Assembly: GCA_910822075.1 (NCBI GenBank)
Contig: CAJVGC010000060.1
Coordinates: 39,206,706-39,270,705 of the forward strand
From: Senecio squalidus
Lineage: Eukaryota; Streptophyta; Magnoliopsida; Asterales; Asteraceae
DNA length: 64,000 nt
Reading direction: 5' to 3'
Shown: positions 43,760 through 56,363 of the stretch, piece by piece
Layout of the letters: the number at the start of each line of letters is the position of its first letter
How positions within the stretch are numbered: the first letter of the stretch is position 1
The notes under the pieces: model-generated
Told to the model about the DNA's origin: nothing
Database searches by the model: none
Seen by the model: only the letters and a program-made list of their open reading frames with translations
Program-made: the position numbers and the translations under genes

Positions 43760-46499
43760 TTGTGTGCTTGGAAAGCAAACCAAGACTCAATTCCCATCCA
43801 AAATGTTGCACTCCATTGATGAACCTTTATTCATGCTACATATGGATCTGTTTGGACCAATTGGGATTGAGATTCAAGGAGGAAAGAAATACACCCTTGT
43901 AATTGTAGATGAATTTACTAGATTCACTTGGGTTATATTCTTAAGGGATAAAAGTGATGCAGCTGAGGAAATCATCAGTCTGATTAAAAGAGAACAGCGA
44001 CAGAAAAATACTCTTGTTCGACAGATGAGAAGTGACCATGGAACTGAGTTCAAACACTCAGTCTTGATAGACTTTTGTGATCAATTCGGAATAGTCCAAA
44101 ACTTTGCCTCAGTTCGAACACCTCAACAAAACGGAGTTGCAGAGAGAAGAAATAGAACATTAATTGAAGCTGCCAGAACAATGCTGTGTTATGGGAACAT
44201 GAAGATAAAATTCTGGGCTGAAGCTTGTGAACAACTGCCTGCTTTACACAGAATAGATCCATCATAGTGAAGAGACATGGAAAAACAGCATATGAATTGT
44301 ATCATAACAAAGTTCCTTCAATTCATTATTTCCATATCTTTGGAAGTAGATGTTATATTCTGAATCAAAGGGACTTGTTGTGTAAAATGTCTCCTAAGCT
44401 GATGAAGGATTGTTTGTTGGATACTCTAGCATCGCAAAAGCATTCAGAGTCTACAATGAAAGAAGAAAGGTTGTGGAAGAAAGCATTAATGTTACTTTTG
44501 ATGACACTACTCAGTCTGTCAAAGATGAATCGTCATCCACAGACTGACATAGCCACTATCAATCAGCTGTGTGATGAATTACTAGTAACCACATTTGAAG
44601 CTGACTCTCATGATGCAGATCAGAATGATGAAACAGCCCATCAAAATCAAGAGTCTGAAAGTGAACCTGATGAATCACCTTTCCAGAGTGTCCCCTGATA
44701 TTGAAAATACTGAGTCTAATGAAACTGATGAAACTCAGCCTGACACCCTTCAGTCTGACCAAACTCATCTCCAAACTACTCAGCTTGATGACACTCAGAC
44801 TGATGATACTCAGTCTCAAGCAGATGCAGTTTCCCACAATGAGATAGGAAACATCAAGACTGTCAAGGGACATCCCATATCATCGGTTATTGGTTCATTA
44901 ACTGAAGGAGTCAAAACCAGACGAAAGACTGCCACAACTAATTTTTGTTTCTATACAAACTTCTTGAGTCTGATGGAACCTAAGAAGGTTGAAGAAGCTC
45001 TATTAGATGAAGACTGGGTTGATGGTATGCAAGAGGAGCTTGGAGAATTCATAAGGAACAATGTTTGGACAAAGGTCCCCCGTCCCTTGTTTAAGACCAT
45101 CATTGGACTTAAATGGATATTTCGAGATAAATATGACAAAGATGGAGTGGTGATCAGGAATAAAGCTCGATTGGTGGCTCAAGGATACAAGCAGGAAGAA
45201 GGCATTGACTATGATGAAACTTTTGCTCCAGTGGCCAGAATTGGAAGCAATTCGCTTATTCTTAGCATATGCAGCCTTTAAAGACATCTTGGTGTATCAA
45301 ATGGATGTGAAGAGTGCTTTTTGAATGGTGATCTACAGGAGGAAGTCTATGTCAAGCAGCCTCCAGGTTTTGTTGATCCTAACTTTCCTGATCATGTTTT
45401 TAAATTAAACAAAGCACTATATGGTCTCAAACAAGCTCCTAGAGCTTGGTATGATACTTTATCTGACTTTCTTCTCAAAAACCAATTTAAAAGAGGATCA
45501 ATTGATAAAACACTTTTTATCAAAAAGGAAAACGGACATGTGATTTTGGTACAAATATATGTTGATGACATTATATTTGGTTCCACAAATGAAAAGTTGT
45601 GTACTTGGTTTTCAAATCTCATGTGCAGTGAATATAGAATGAGTATGATGGGAGAACTCACGTTTTTCCTTGGTCTACAAATAGAACAAAAGAAAGATGG
45701 CATTTTTATAAATCAAAGTAAATATGTTCATGATTTAATAAAGAAATTTGGTTTTGAATCATGTTCTGAAATGAAAACTCCAATGAGTATTTCTGATAAG
45801 TTGCATAAAGACTCATCTGGCAAGTTAGTTTGTCAAGCCACTTACAGAGGTATGATTGGCTCTTTACTTTACTTAACTGCTAGTAGACATGATATCATAT
45901 TCTCTACCTGTCTATGTGCACGTTATCAAGCTGACCCAAAGGAATCCCATCTTAAAGCTGTCAAAATAATTTTCAGATATCTTAAGGGTACTCCAAATCT
46001 TGGCCTATGGTACCCTAAAGATTCTGGTTTTGAACTAATTGGTTACACAGATGCAGACTATGCAGGGTGTAGATTGGACAGAAAAAGTACATCAGGAGGA
46101 TGTCAGCTCCTGGGAGGAAAACTAGTCAGTTGGTCAAGCAAAAAGCAAAACTCAGTGGCAACTTCCACAGCTGAAGCTGAGTATGTAGATGCAGGGAGCT
46201 GTTGTGCACAATTACTATGGATGCAACATCAATTGGCTGATTTTGAAATCAAGATTCAAAATACTCCAATCATGTGTGACAACAAAAGTGCCATTCAAAT
46301 AACTGAGAATCCAGTCTTCCACTCCAGGACAAAACACATTGAAATAAGACATCATTTCATTCGCGACTGTGTGGAGAAAGGCAAAGTCAGACTGGAGTTT
46401 GTTGCTACTCATGATCAATTGGCAGACATTTTCACGAAACCTCTGAGTGAGGACAGGTTTTTCTATCTGTTAGGGGAACTGGGCATGTTGAATCCTTAA
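43760..46499 (+). pseudogene. Element A2 pol (integrase, RT, RNase H), frameshifted
   Basis: Starts at CVLGKQTKTQ of the integrase. The integrase core Asp, Asp and Glu positions are kept (LHMDLFGP, RSDHGTEF, GVAERRNR). Frameshifts occur near 44226 (an extra base after GAAGC), near 44394, near 44695, near 45240 and near 45320. RT YVDD and the RNase H segment through the end (45321-46499) remain in one open frame. Compared with A it has a Glu codon in place of A's nonsense codon, but its own indels make it non-functional. Confidence 0.85.
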
Positions 46500-46902
46500 T
46501 ATGTCACGAAAAGTCCATTTCAGGCTGACCTTTTATTCAGCTTGTGATTTTTCAGTCTGACTTGTTAGTCAGCTCAAGATTATTCAGTCTGACCATGTGC
46601 TCAGACTGAATGTAATTTTCGTAAATATCTTTTTAATTTTTTTTCTTTTTTCTTTTTTTAGTCTGTAAAGTTTTTTTTATTTTGTTTAAGCTTTTATATT
46701 TTCTAATTTTTTTTAAAAGGGTCAGTTGTATATTCTTTCTACCTCAAGGGTAATAATTGTCAATAGGGTTAAATTACATAGACTAGATGAAAAGTTTCCT
46801 AACTTAGTTACTTAAATTTCCCTCCTTTAGTTTATATTCAACTTAATTTCAAATTTTAACCTAATTGTTATCTTCTCTAATTCTTTTCTTGAATTCTTAT
46901 CA
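46500..46902 (+). other. Spacer between pol and third ORF of A2
   Basis: Non-coding counterpart of 18970-19364 in A, with the same CAGTCTGAC/GTCAGC words at its start and a T-rich remainder. Confidence 0.55.
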
Positions 46903-48683
46903 ATGGCGAATGCAAACATGATCCTTCACGTTACTTCGCGTATGATTCCTGGTGCCGATTTTCAAAACAGGGTACAGATCAAGGACAATAACAGGGTGGC
47001 CACTAACGATATTCCCGCCAATCGCCAAAACAGGGGCTTCGAACAACTGTGTCAGTTTATGCAATCCCATCCCCTATATGGCGCGTACTTCTGTGACACG
47101 GTGATGTACCCACCGGTGCTTTGTGAGTGGTGGTACACCTGCACCGATAATGATGATCAGACTGAGCTCACTGGCACTTATAATGATGGAAGGCAAACCC
47201 TTACCATTACTGAGGAAACCATTCGTGCAGCCCTTTTGTTACCTACTGTTAATGAAGCTGGTGTAGGGGGATTCCAGGCCAAACTGACCAAACAGCAAGC
47301 TCGAGCTGAGGCATTCCCTCTCATTGGTCAGCCTGTCACTCAGGGGGTCATTGAATACAAATTCTTCCCAGGCAGATGGAAATTTCTATTCTCCAGTATT
47401 ACAAGATGTTTGGGGGGCAAATCTGGGAGTCTGAATCAGATGAATGAATTCGAGACTCATCTCTTTCATTCCATGGTAACGGGTAGACGAATCTCCTTTT
47501 CACAACTTTATTTTGAATAGATTCTCTCCCTCGTTTTAAAAACAAAGAGACCGAATGATGTTCCGTTTATTCGGGTACTTTCACTCAGTTTTGAGGAGGT
47601 TCTGGGAAAGGCAGCTTATGAGGCACTTGATCAAAAATTTTATGTGTGCCCTCTTCCCAGACTGACCTCTAAAATTTTTACTTACATTAACATCACTGAA
47701 GCTGAGCCGGGTTTAACACCAGTTATGCTTCAGTGGATTGCTAATCCGTTTATTGACCCTGAAAGCACTGAGTCTGACCATTCAGATTCAGAAAATCACG
47801 ATGACGGAGCTGAAGTAAATTTGGAGGCAAACATTCCTGTTACAGAAGCTGAGGTGGAAATGGGTGGGGCAGGGCACGATGAGGCTGACTCAGGTATGAA
47901 TATCAATCTTTCTCTTCCTCAGTTTGAGAGTATCCCCTCTCAGTCTGAGCAGTCCACCCCTCACCTTGATGTCTTAGCAACTCAAGCGACCAATCTAATG
48001 GACTCACCCAGTTCATTTGAAAAAGCACTCACATCAAGCCCCACTATAAATCAGGCACTAATGGATTCACTTTTCCATGAGGCTGAGAGTTCTATACTCC
48101 CCTCCAGTGCTGTAGATCAGACCATCCTCCCTCTGCTAGAGCAAGAGGTGGATCTGACTACCAAGACTACCCAAAACCCCACTAGAGTAGTCAACTTGGA
48201 GACACACGCTGCTGCTACCACACTGACACATGTGGTATGCATTGAAGACGATATTCCACTCCTGAATATCCCTATACCTAGTATGGGACCACCTCCCTCA
48301 GTTTCAAAGCCTATTTCTAAGGCAATTTTCACTAGCTCTGTGCTAGTTCACGATAAGGTACCACCAAATTTCTCTCACCCCTATGCACAAGTCGTCAATG
48401 CCTCACTTTCCAAACTGAGTGAGGTACAGACTTCCTTTTCTATGGCTAAGGATCATTCTCCTAAACAACAAGGAGGGAGTGAAGCTATACCAACTGTTTC
48501 ATCACCTACTGTTACTACTTTCCCTCAGTCTGAGGTTGCTATGACTGTTCCTGTGCTGCTACAGGCAATTAAGGACATGTCAACTCAGTTTGATGTCAAA
48601 CTGAGTGCAATGCAAACTGAGTTACATGCTCTGAGATGCCAAAATCATGACGAGATGGAGGATTTGAAGGAGATGGTGTTGAA

Positions 48684-49483
48684 ACTACTATATATTTTGT
48701 ACACTCGCTTTATTTTAGTTTCATTTTTAGATTAGATCCGAACTTAGTTTTTTGATTGCTATTATTTATGAAGTGAAGTTTAGAGTATATTAAGGCATAA
48801 AAGAAAAGTTATATTATTGAAGCCTTTGTATTATTTTGTATTTGGAAGAAAGTTAGAAAAATAAAGTTAGCCTTTTGAGCATGTGTACTTACCACGAGAA
48901 ATATTATATTGTAAGGCGTGTACTAGGCTGAAGAAAAAAAAAAGTGAAAAAGAAAAAAAAAATCGAAAAAACAGAAAAGCGGAAAAAAAATTAGTTGTAG
49001 AATTTAAAAGAGATAGTGTATATTGAGTCTTGTATTTTATTAGATAATTGTATATTCGGAGGAGAAAAAGTAAAGTTGAGAAAATTGAGCAATCAAGTTC
49101 GTTAGAGAGTTTATTAGTTCGGATTTAATCTAAGTTTTGTATTATTTTTATTTTAACCCATTTACACTCCATCATATATTATCCACATGCCTATACCTGT
49201 AAATTATAACCCGAATAAAAGTCCCCGTTTAGTTGTACCTAGACTCTAGTGGTGGAGATTTGATTCTTTATCAAGCCTATGATAGAATATTCACCATGAC
49301 TGAGCAGTTGAGCGATTCTACAGAATACGTTACACACCTTTTAGATTAGTTTGAGAGATTGTGTGATTTACTTCCCATAAAAATCGTGAGGTGTTTGGTT
49401 ATGTAATTTAAAATTTTGGCTTTGATAATTGTTTGAACACAGTTTTGCTTGAGGGCAAACAAAAGGGTAAGTTTGGGGGGATT
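48684..49483 (+). repeat. Orphan 3' interior tail of a D-family element
   Basis: Matches 55564-56363 almost base for base, ending in the polypurine tract GTTTGGGGGGATT directly before an LTR. It lacks its own gag region and left LTR. Confidence 0.85.
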
Positions 49484-51191
49484 TGATATCGCATATTTAT
49501 ATAGTTATTTATATGCGATATTTGGTCATTTTCGTATTTAATTATGATGGATATGATAGGATTTTTACATTTAATTGTGTGAAAGTGTTTGATTCAAGTG
49601 ATAGATTGAATGTGACGGTAAAGTGGACTTTTAGACGAAAAAATAATAAATAATACGTTAAAAGATGGCTCGAGAAATAAAAACACCAATTCTCAAAATC
49701 AAGGAAACGTCCGCAACCACTAGAAAGTATTGGACTAGAATTCAAGTGGGCTTCGGCCAACTTTTTAAAAGAAGACGTAATGGGCTTGAAATGAAAAAGT
49801 TTTTGGTTGAATATGAATTCATTAATTCAAGGAGGTAGTCAGCAGCAAAAGGGGGAATTAATTTAAAAAAAAAAGAAGTAGACGTGGGACATTGGGATTC
49901 AAGGATTTCTAGTATTTAATTGAAAGATTGGGAAACAATAATTATTTTTTTTGGTTACAGCAAAAAGAAAAAAAAGAATGAGAGGATTCACGTGGGGGAA
50001 ATTTGTTTATTTTTGGAAAGCAGCATGCATGCCTCATCTTTAAGACCAAAAAGGACCGCCCATCATTCTATTTTCGAAGTTTTGGAGTTGGTTTCGAATA
50101 CGAATTCTATCTAGTTTTTTCCTATAAATACAACCCCAAAACATCCAGAAAAATCATCAATTAATATTCTCAAGTATTGGAAGCTTAGGATTCGTTTGGA
50201 GGCAAGGTTTCGAGCTAGGAATTTGGTTTTCATTCAACGTCGGTCACGACGCGTTTGCAATTTTTTAGTTTGTTTCTCTTTTCCTTTTTAAGACTTTTTC
50301 TATTATATTTTCTATTTGTTTATTTGCTATTTTTATGTCAATTATGAGCAACTAAACTCTTTTTACATTTGTTTGATTAACGGATCTTATTTGAAGTTTG
50401 AGTTTTCGTTATTGATTGTTTAGGTATTTGTTTTTAACCGAAAATCCTTAATTGTCTAAGTTTTAAAATATTATTATAAAGTTGTTTATACATATGTTAA
50501 TTAATCAACATTCTAGGTATTCGAAAGGAGTCTAGATAGGTTAAATAACTTATATGAAATAATCGGTCGGTCTATAATCGGTTTAAAATTGTTAGGATTC
50601 GAGAGGACCTAATAATATCAACTTAAATAATTAAACTTAGATGAGTGAGTCTAATTGTTAATATTCGAGAGGAATTAATATTTAGAGGAGTTATTCGAGA
50701 GGAAACTCTATAAGGTTAAATATCTAAATACCGGCTTGTTACTTAACGCTTAATTATTAATAATTACAACTGTATTCGAGAGGAACGGTATAATTAGAGG
50801 TAGTTAAAGTTAATAAAAGATCCGAGAGGACTTTTGTTATATCTTAGAAGTTTTATAATCAATCAATTTCGTAAACTTAAATGGAAAATAAGTGAAGTGT
50901 CAAACAAGTGTATTTTCTCCGATATTTGATAATTTTAATTAATTTTTCTTACTTGATTTTTATTAATCACTTTTTTACAATTACTTTGCAATTTTAATTA
51001 GAAAATCTTTAGTTATAAAAACCTCAAAAACCAACAAGTATTATTAATTCGACGTAAAAAACTAAATTAGTCCATGTGATCGAACATTTACTTACTTAAA
51101 GCTATATTATATACGAATAGGTCCACTGCCTATAAGTGTGTAATTAAGTCGAATAGTAGGTCGAGTTTATTAAACTAGATTTTACACATCA
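49484..51191 (+). repeat. Element D left LTR (1708 bp)
   Basis: TGATATCGCATA...TTTTACACATCA. It has a CTATAAATACAACCCC promoter core (about 50121), the ATTCGAGAGGA words in the distal half, and the near-palindrome ATATCGCATA...TATGCGATAT at its start. Confidence 0.9.
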
Positions 51192-51197
51192 AGTTTT

Positions 51198-51215
51198 TGG
51201 CGCCGCTGGCGGGGA
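51198..51215 (+). promoter_or_regulatory. Element D primer-binding site (aspartate tRNA)
   Basis: TGGCGCCGCTGGCGGGGA starts six bases past the LTR, matching the aspartate-tRNA site of Athila-type elements apart from about two bases. Confidence 0.75.
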
Positions 51216-51355
51216 CTGATTTTTAGTTTTTTGTTTCGAATTTGTGATACGATCCTTTTGAGTATTTATTTACTTGGAAGTTACTCTTAATTGTTATTAC
51301 ACCGGTGCGTTTTACGGTTTTCTTGTTTCTGTCTTTGTAGGTATTCAGGTAGTGG

Positions 51356-54300
51356 ATGAACACGAGGGCTTCGGGATTACCACTCGCGAGTCCAAAGTCA
51401 AATCCAGGAGTATCGAAGAAGCGAGGCAAGAGGAAAGGAAACTTATTAGTTCAGACACCACCATGGTTTGGACCTTTCTCACCTGTGAAGTTTGAAGATA
51501 ATACGTCTTCAGAAGGAGGAGGAAGTCATACATAGTCGGAGGTCGAAGAGATAATTTGTGAAAACAAACCGGAACCGCAAGCGGCTATGGATCCATTGGA
51601 CATGCCGATGCACCGACGGGCTGCATCCGTTGCAGTACCAGCTACCAGAGGGTCAGCTATCACCACCCCGGACTTGGGTGATGATTTCGTTGTCAAGGGT
51701 CACCATCTCAAGATGATCCAAGACAATACTTTCGATGGGCAATACAATTCAGATCCGCATAAACACATAGCCAAATTCAACGAGCTTTGTGAGATGTTCA
51801 AATACGGTCAAGGTAAGAGCGACAATGTCAAGCTGAGGTTGTTCCCTTCGTCTCTCACCGGAGATGCGAAGGTTTGGTTTGAAGAACTAGAGGAAAATTC
51901 AATAACAACATGGACACAAATGCGCCAAGCTTTCATCAAACGATTTTTCCCACCTGCCTTGGGTAGGAAATTACTTAGAGATATCAGAGGATTTCGACAA
52001 GAAGATGGAGAGACATCTACTGAAGCATGGGCTAGAATGAAGGAGATGCTAAGAAGTTGTTATGGTCACGGTCTGGGCAAGGAAAACATCATAGAAATTT
52101 TCTTTTACGGATTAACCAAGGAGTCACAAAACGAGTTGGATTTAGCCGGAGGAGGAGATTTTATGTACAAGACCACAAATGAAGCATACAACTTGATGGA
52201 GGATAAGTTAGTCATAAACTTATCGAGGGAGTATCGAGACGATGGTAGAGGTCGACGTGCAAGAGGACAAGTAGCTCAAGTGGAAGGAAACAGTGATGCA
52301 TCTATTATTCTGAAAGAGATCAAGACGATGGCAGACAAGCTTGACAGAAGAATGACTTATCTAGAGAAAGAGGTACATGTGATCAAGCATGGGTGTGAAA
52401 ATTGTGGGGGACCGCACTATGCAAGTGATTGTCGCGTGGAGGAAGCCAATTATGCAAATTATGGCTATCCTAATCGGGGAGAAAATTGGCCACACTACGG
52501 AGGTAACTACAACCGGGGTGAGAATCGGGACAATGGATGGCAAAGAAACAACACACGATCATCCCCACCACGACAAAGATACAATCCACCACATAATGAA
52601 GAAGACCAAAGTTTGAAAGACCTGATGAAGTCATTTATTCACACTCAGAATGGAAAGAATGATGCAGTCACAAATCAGGTAAAAGTTTTAAATGATCACA
52701 TCGAGCAAGGGCAGAGAAATCACCAGGCAGCAATGCAAGACTTGGAGAGAAGGTTCGATAGGATGAACGAACGGAACGCAAATCGGCCACCGGGCCAGTT
52801 ACCGAGCAACACGCAACAAAATCCACGACCACAAAATCAAGGAAACAGTTCAAATAATCAGGGCCCGAAATATCAACCTCCTCCAATGAGAGAAGAACAC
52901 GTGAACGCAATCATGACACGTTCACAAATTAAGTTTAAGGGAGAAAACGAAGATTTTTCGGAGAAACAGTCAAATAGTGCACGGCACCCCTATGCTGAAC
53001 CAGTTTCTGACGATGACGAGGAAGAGGCACCACAAGTGCAACCCAAGGTCAAAATACCTGAACCAGTGAAGGAGGTCCCACTAAAGGCTTATGAGCCACG
53101 TGTCCCATATCCTCAACGTTTGAGGAAGGCACGCATGAAGAAGCAGTACGGTAAATTTTGCGATATGATTCAATCTGTCCGTATTAATGTTCCTCTTGTT
53201 GATTTGATTGCAGGGATGCCGAATTACGCAAATTTCATCAAGGAGCTGGTCACGGAAAAGCGGAAGTCATCGGAGGAGCAGGCCGCTTTCTTAAACGCAG
53301 AATGCTCGGCTTTGGTGAAGAATTCGATACCACCAAAGTTGGATGATCCAGGGAGTTTTCTTATCCAGTGTAATTTCAGTAATAATTATAGTTGCAGTGC
53401 ATTGGCCGACTTAGGAGCTAGCATAAATTTAATGCCACATTCATTATATGCTAAACTTGCTTCGGGAGATTTAAAACCTACCAGAATGAGTATCCGATTA
53501 GCCGACCGATCATTTCAATATCCGTTAGGAATTGCTGAAAACATGCTAGTAAAAGTAAGAAAATTCACTTTCCCTGTTGACTTTGTGATTCTAGAAATGG
53601 ATGAAGATGTCACTGTGCCACTTATTTTAGGTCGACCATTTTTAAACACTGCGGACGCAATAATTCGTGTAAAGGACAGGGAGATTTCTTTGGGGGTTGG
53701 GGATGAACGAATTTCATTTTCTGTTGATAAAGCTCCAAAACATTCATACTCCACTGATGAAACTTGTTTTCGTATTGTTGTTTTTGATGAAATGTTTGAC
53801 CTAGATGTGCAGGAAATGCTTGGAGGACAAATTCCTTTTGAAGAGGAGGAAGATCAGGAGCTCGAGGATTTTGATCCCATCTTGAAAATGGAGCTGGAGA
53901 AATTTGAGAAGAATTCTACGAGCATGACATTTGAAAAATCCGGCCCGGATTTAGACTTACTTGAGCTCGAGTATATAATCAATAATCCTGGTGCAACGTT
54001 TTTGGAGGAAAGAATTCCATTTAAGGAAGAGCTCGAGAATTCAAACTCAAGTTTGGGGGAAAACTGTCACGGTATTTCTCACGACCCTTTTGATTTATTT
54101 TCTTTTACTTGTCGAGAAAAGGAGAATATTTTGCAGGAATTTGAGGATATCGGAGATGATACAGCATGGGAGGAATTTAAGAAGACGAAATTCAATGAAA
54201 GCAAAGGTGACGATGTTTGGGAAATTGGAGATGTTGTATTATTGATTTCTGAGGCTCGAGAGTGGCATGACGCTTGGGTAAAGCGGAATAAGATGCTCGA

Positions 54301-54427
54301 TGTTGGAAAGGAAGCATTTCTTTTTGGTGATCATTTTGGACATGAGTCGGAGGAAGAATCGGTACCTTTTGGAAAACACGTGGGAAAGAAAGGCGAGAGA
54401 AGTCTCGACCTTTACATGAAGTCGTAA
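51356..54427 (+). pseudogene. Element D gag-protease with one nonsense codon
   Basis: Frame of 1024 codons from ATG 51356 to TAA 54425, colinear with the C protein. TAG at 51533-51535 (codon 60) is the only break I see; the frame reopens at ATG 51587, giving 946 codons with gag and protease complete. The zinc knuckle CENCGGPHYASDC is intact here, and the protease site DLGASINLMP is kept. A short deletion relative to C shortens the Gln/Asn-rich linker. Translation from 51587 could still give a nearly complete protein, so loss of function is not certain. Confidence 0.85.
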
Positions 54428-56363
54428 GTGGAGGCATATCGAGTCAAGCTAAGGACTCGTTCGAAAAACACGCGCTTCTCGGGAGGCAACCCGGGTTTTG
54501 TATTTACTTTTTAGTAGTTAAATTGTTTTCCATTTTTCATTTTTTTTTTATTATTTATTTTTAGGTGTTTTTAACATTTTCTTTTGCAGTTTCAGCTTTT
54601 AGGTACCAAGAAAACCAACATAAAAAAACCAAAAAAATTGAAAAACAGAAAAATAAAAAAAAAGTCAGAGATTTTTTGTAATTTTTGTAAAGTTATTGTT
54701 TACCATTTTCCTCTATTAGACTTTAAAAATAGTCTACTATTTTTTTTTATTCCGTCGTAATTTGTAATTTTTATTTTTATTTTTTATTTTTCTTTTGTGT
54801 TTTTAATATTTGTTTTTAGTTTTTCTCTTTTAGTTTTTTATAGATTTGAAGTAAGTTCGGCAACCGGTTTTGGGACTAGCATTCAGATCAGCACAACTTT
54901 TCACCGAAGATTTTTCGATATCTACGACCGGGTTCTACTTTCTTCTTTTCTTATTTTGTATTTATTTTTCTTTTTAAAATTTTATTTGGAATTTCCCTTA
55001 GTTTTTATTCGTTAACACATTAGGGGCAATGTGTTACTCAAGTTTGGGGGGTCATCGGGAAATTTCAAATTTTATTTTTCGACCCTTAGCTTAGTTTCCA
55101 TCGGGTTAGATTGTGTTAAATTTTACATTTTTGAGTCAGAAAAAACAGAAAATACAAAAAAAGTTTAAAAATTTAAAAAATAAAAAAATATAAAGTGTCT
55201 AGTCGGTAATACCTTAAACTTTAAACATAACCAGATGCATTTAATACCCTACTCGAGAAAATAGTGAGATTTTTGAGCCTTGGAAAGCATTCATTTTTAA
55301 TGCTACTTTTTCGTTTCTTTTAGTGTGCCGATGGTTGATGACTTTAGAACTTGACACTGTTATACATTTCGAGACCACCTATGAGCAATTGCATTAGGGT
55401 AACTTAGTGTAATTTGGTACAATGATAGGGGCAAAGTAGGATTAACCCATTGATTAGCCTTTTCGTTTCTTTTATATATTTTCCGTCTAACCCTTGTAAC
55501 ACTTACTTTTAGTGTTAGAAACTCTAGTAACCACTTTGCGCCTAAACTTTTTCGTTTCTAAACACTACTATATATTTTGTACACTCGCTTTATTTTCGTT
55601 TCATTTTTAGATTAGATCCGAACTTAGTTTTTTGATTGCTATTATTTATGAAGTGAAGTTTAGAGTATATTAAGGCATAAAAGAAAAGTTATATTATTGA
55701 AGCCTTTGTATTATTTTGTATTTGGAAGAAAGTTAGAAAAATAAAGTTAGCCTTTTGAGCATGTATACTTACCACGAGAAATATTATATTGTAAGGCGTG
55801 TACTAGGCTGAAGAAAAAAAAAAGTGAAAAAGAAAAAAAAAATCGAAAAAACAGAAAAGTGGAAAAAAAATTAGTTGTAGAATTTAAAAGAGATAGTGTA
55901 TATTGAGTCTTGTATTATATTAGATATATGTATATTCGGAGGAGAAAAAGTAAAGTTGAGAAAATTGAGCAATCAAGTTCGTTAGAGAGTTTATTAGTTC
56001 GGATTTACTCTAAGTTTTGTATTATTTTTATTTTAACCCATTTACACTCCATCATATATTATCCACATGCCTATACCTGTAAATTATAACCCGAATAAAA
56101 GTCCCCGTTTAGTTGTACCTAGACTCTAGTGGTGGAGATTTGATTCTTTATCAAGCCTATGATAGAATATTCACCATGACTGAGCAGTTGAGCGATTCTA
56201 CAGAATACGTTACACACCTTTTAGATTAGTTTGAGAGATTGTGTGATTTACTTCCCATAAAAATCGTGAGGTGTTTGGTTATGTAATTTAAAATTTTGGC
56301 TTTGATAATTGTTTGAACACAGTTTTGCTTGAGGGCAAGCAAAAGGGTAAGTTTAGGGGGATT
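54428..56363 (+). other. Element D non-coding 3' interior
   Basis: Starts with a conserved CGCTTCTCGGGAGGCAACCC string (about 54473-54492), then A/T homopolymer-rich DNA, and ends in the polypurine tract GTTTAGGGGGATT. No RT or integrase sequence is present. Confidence 0.75.
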
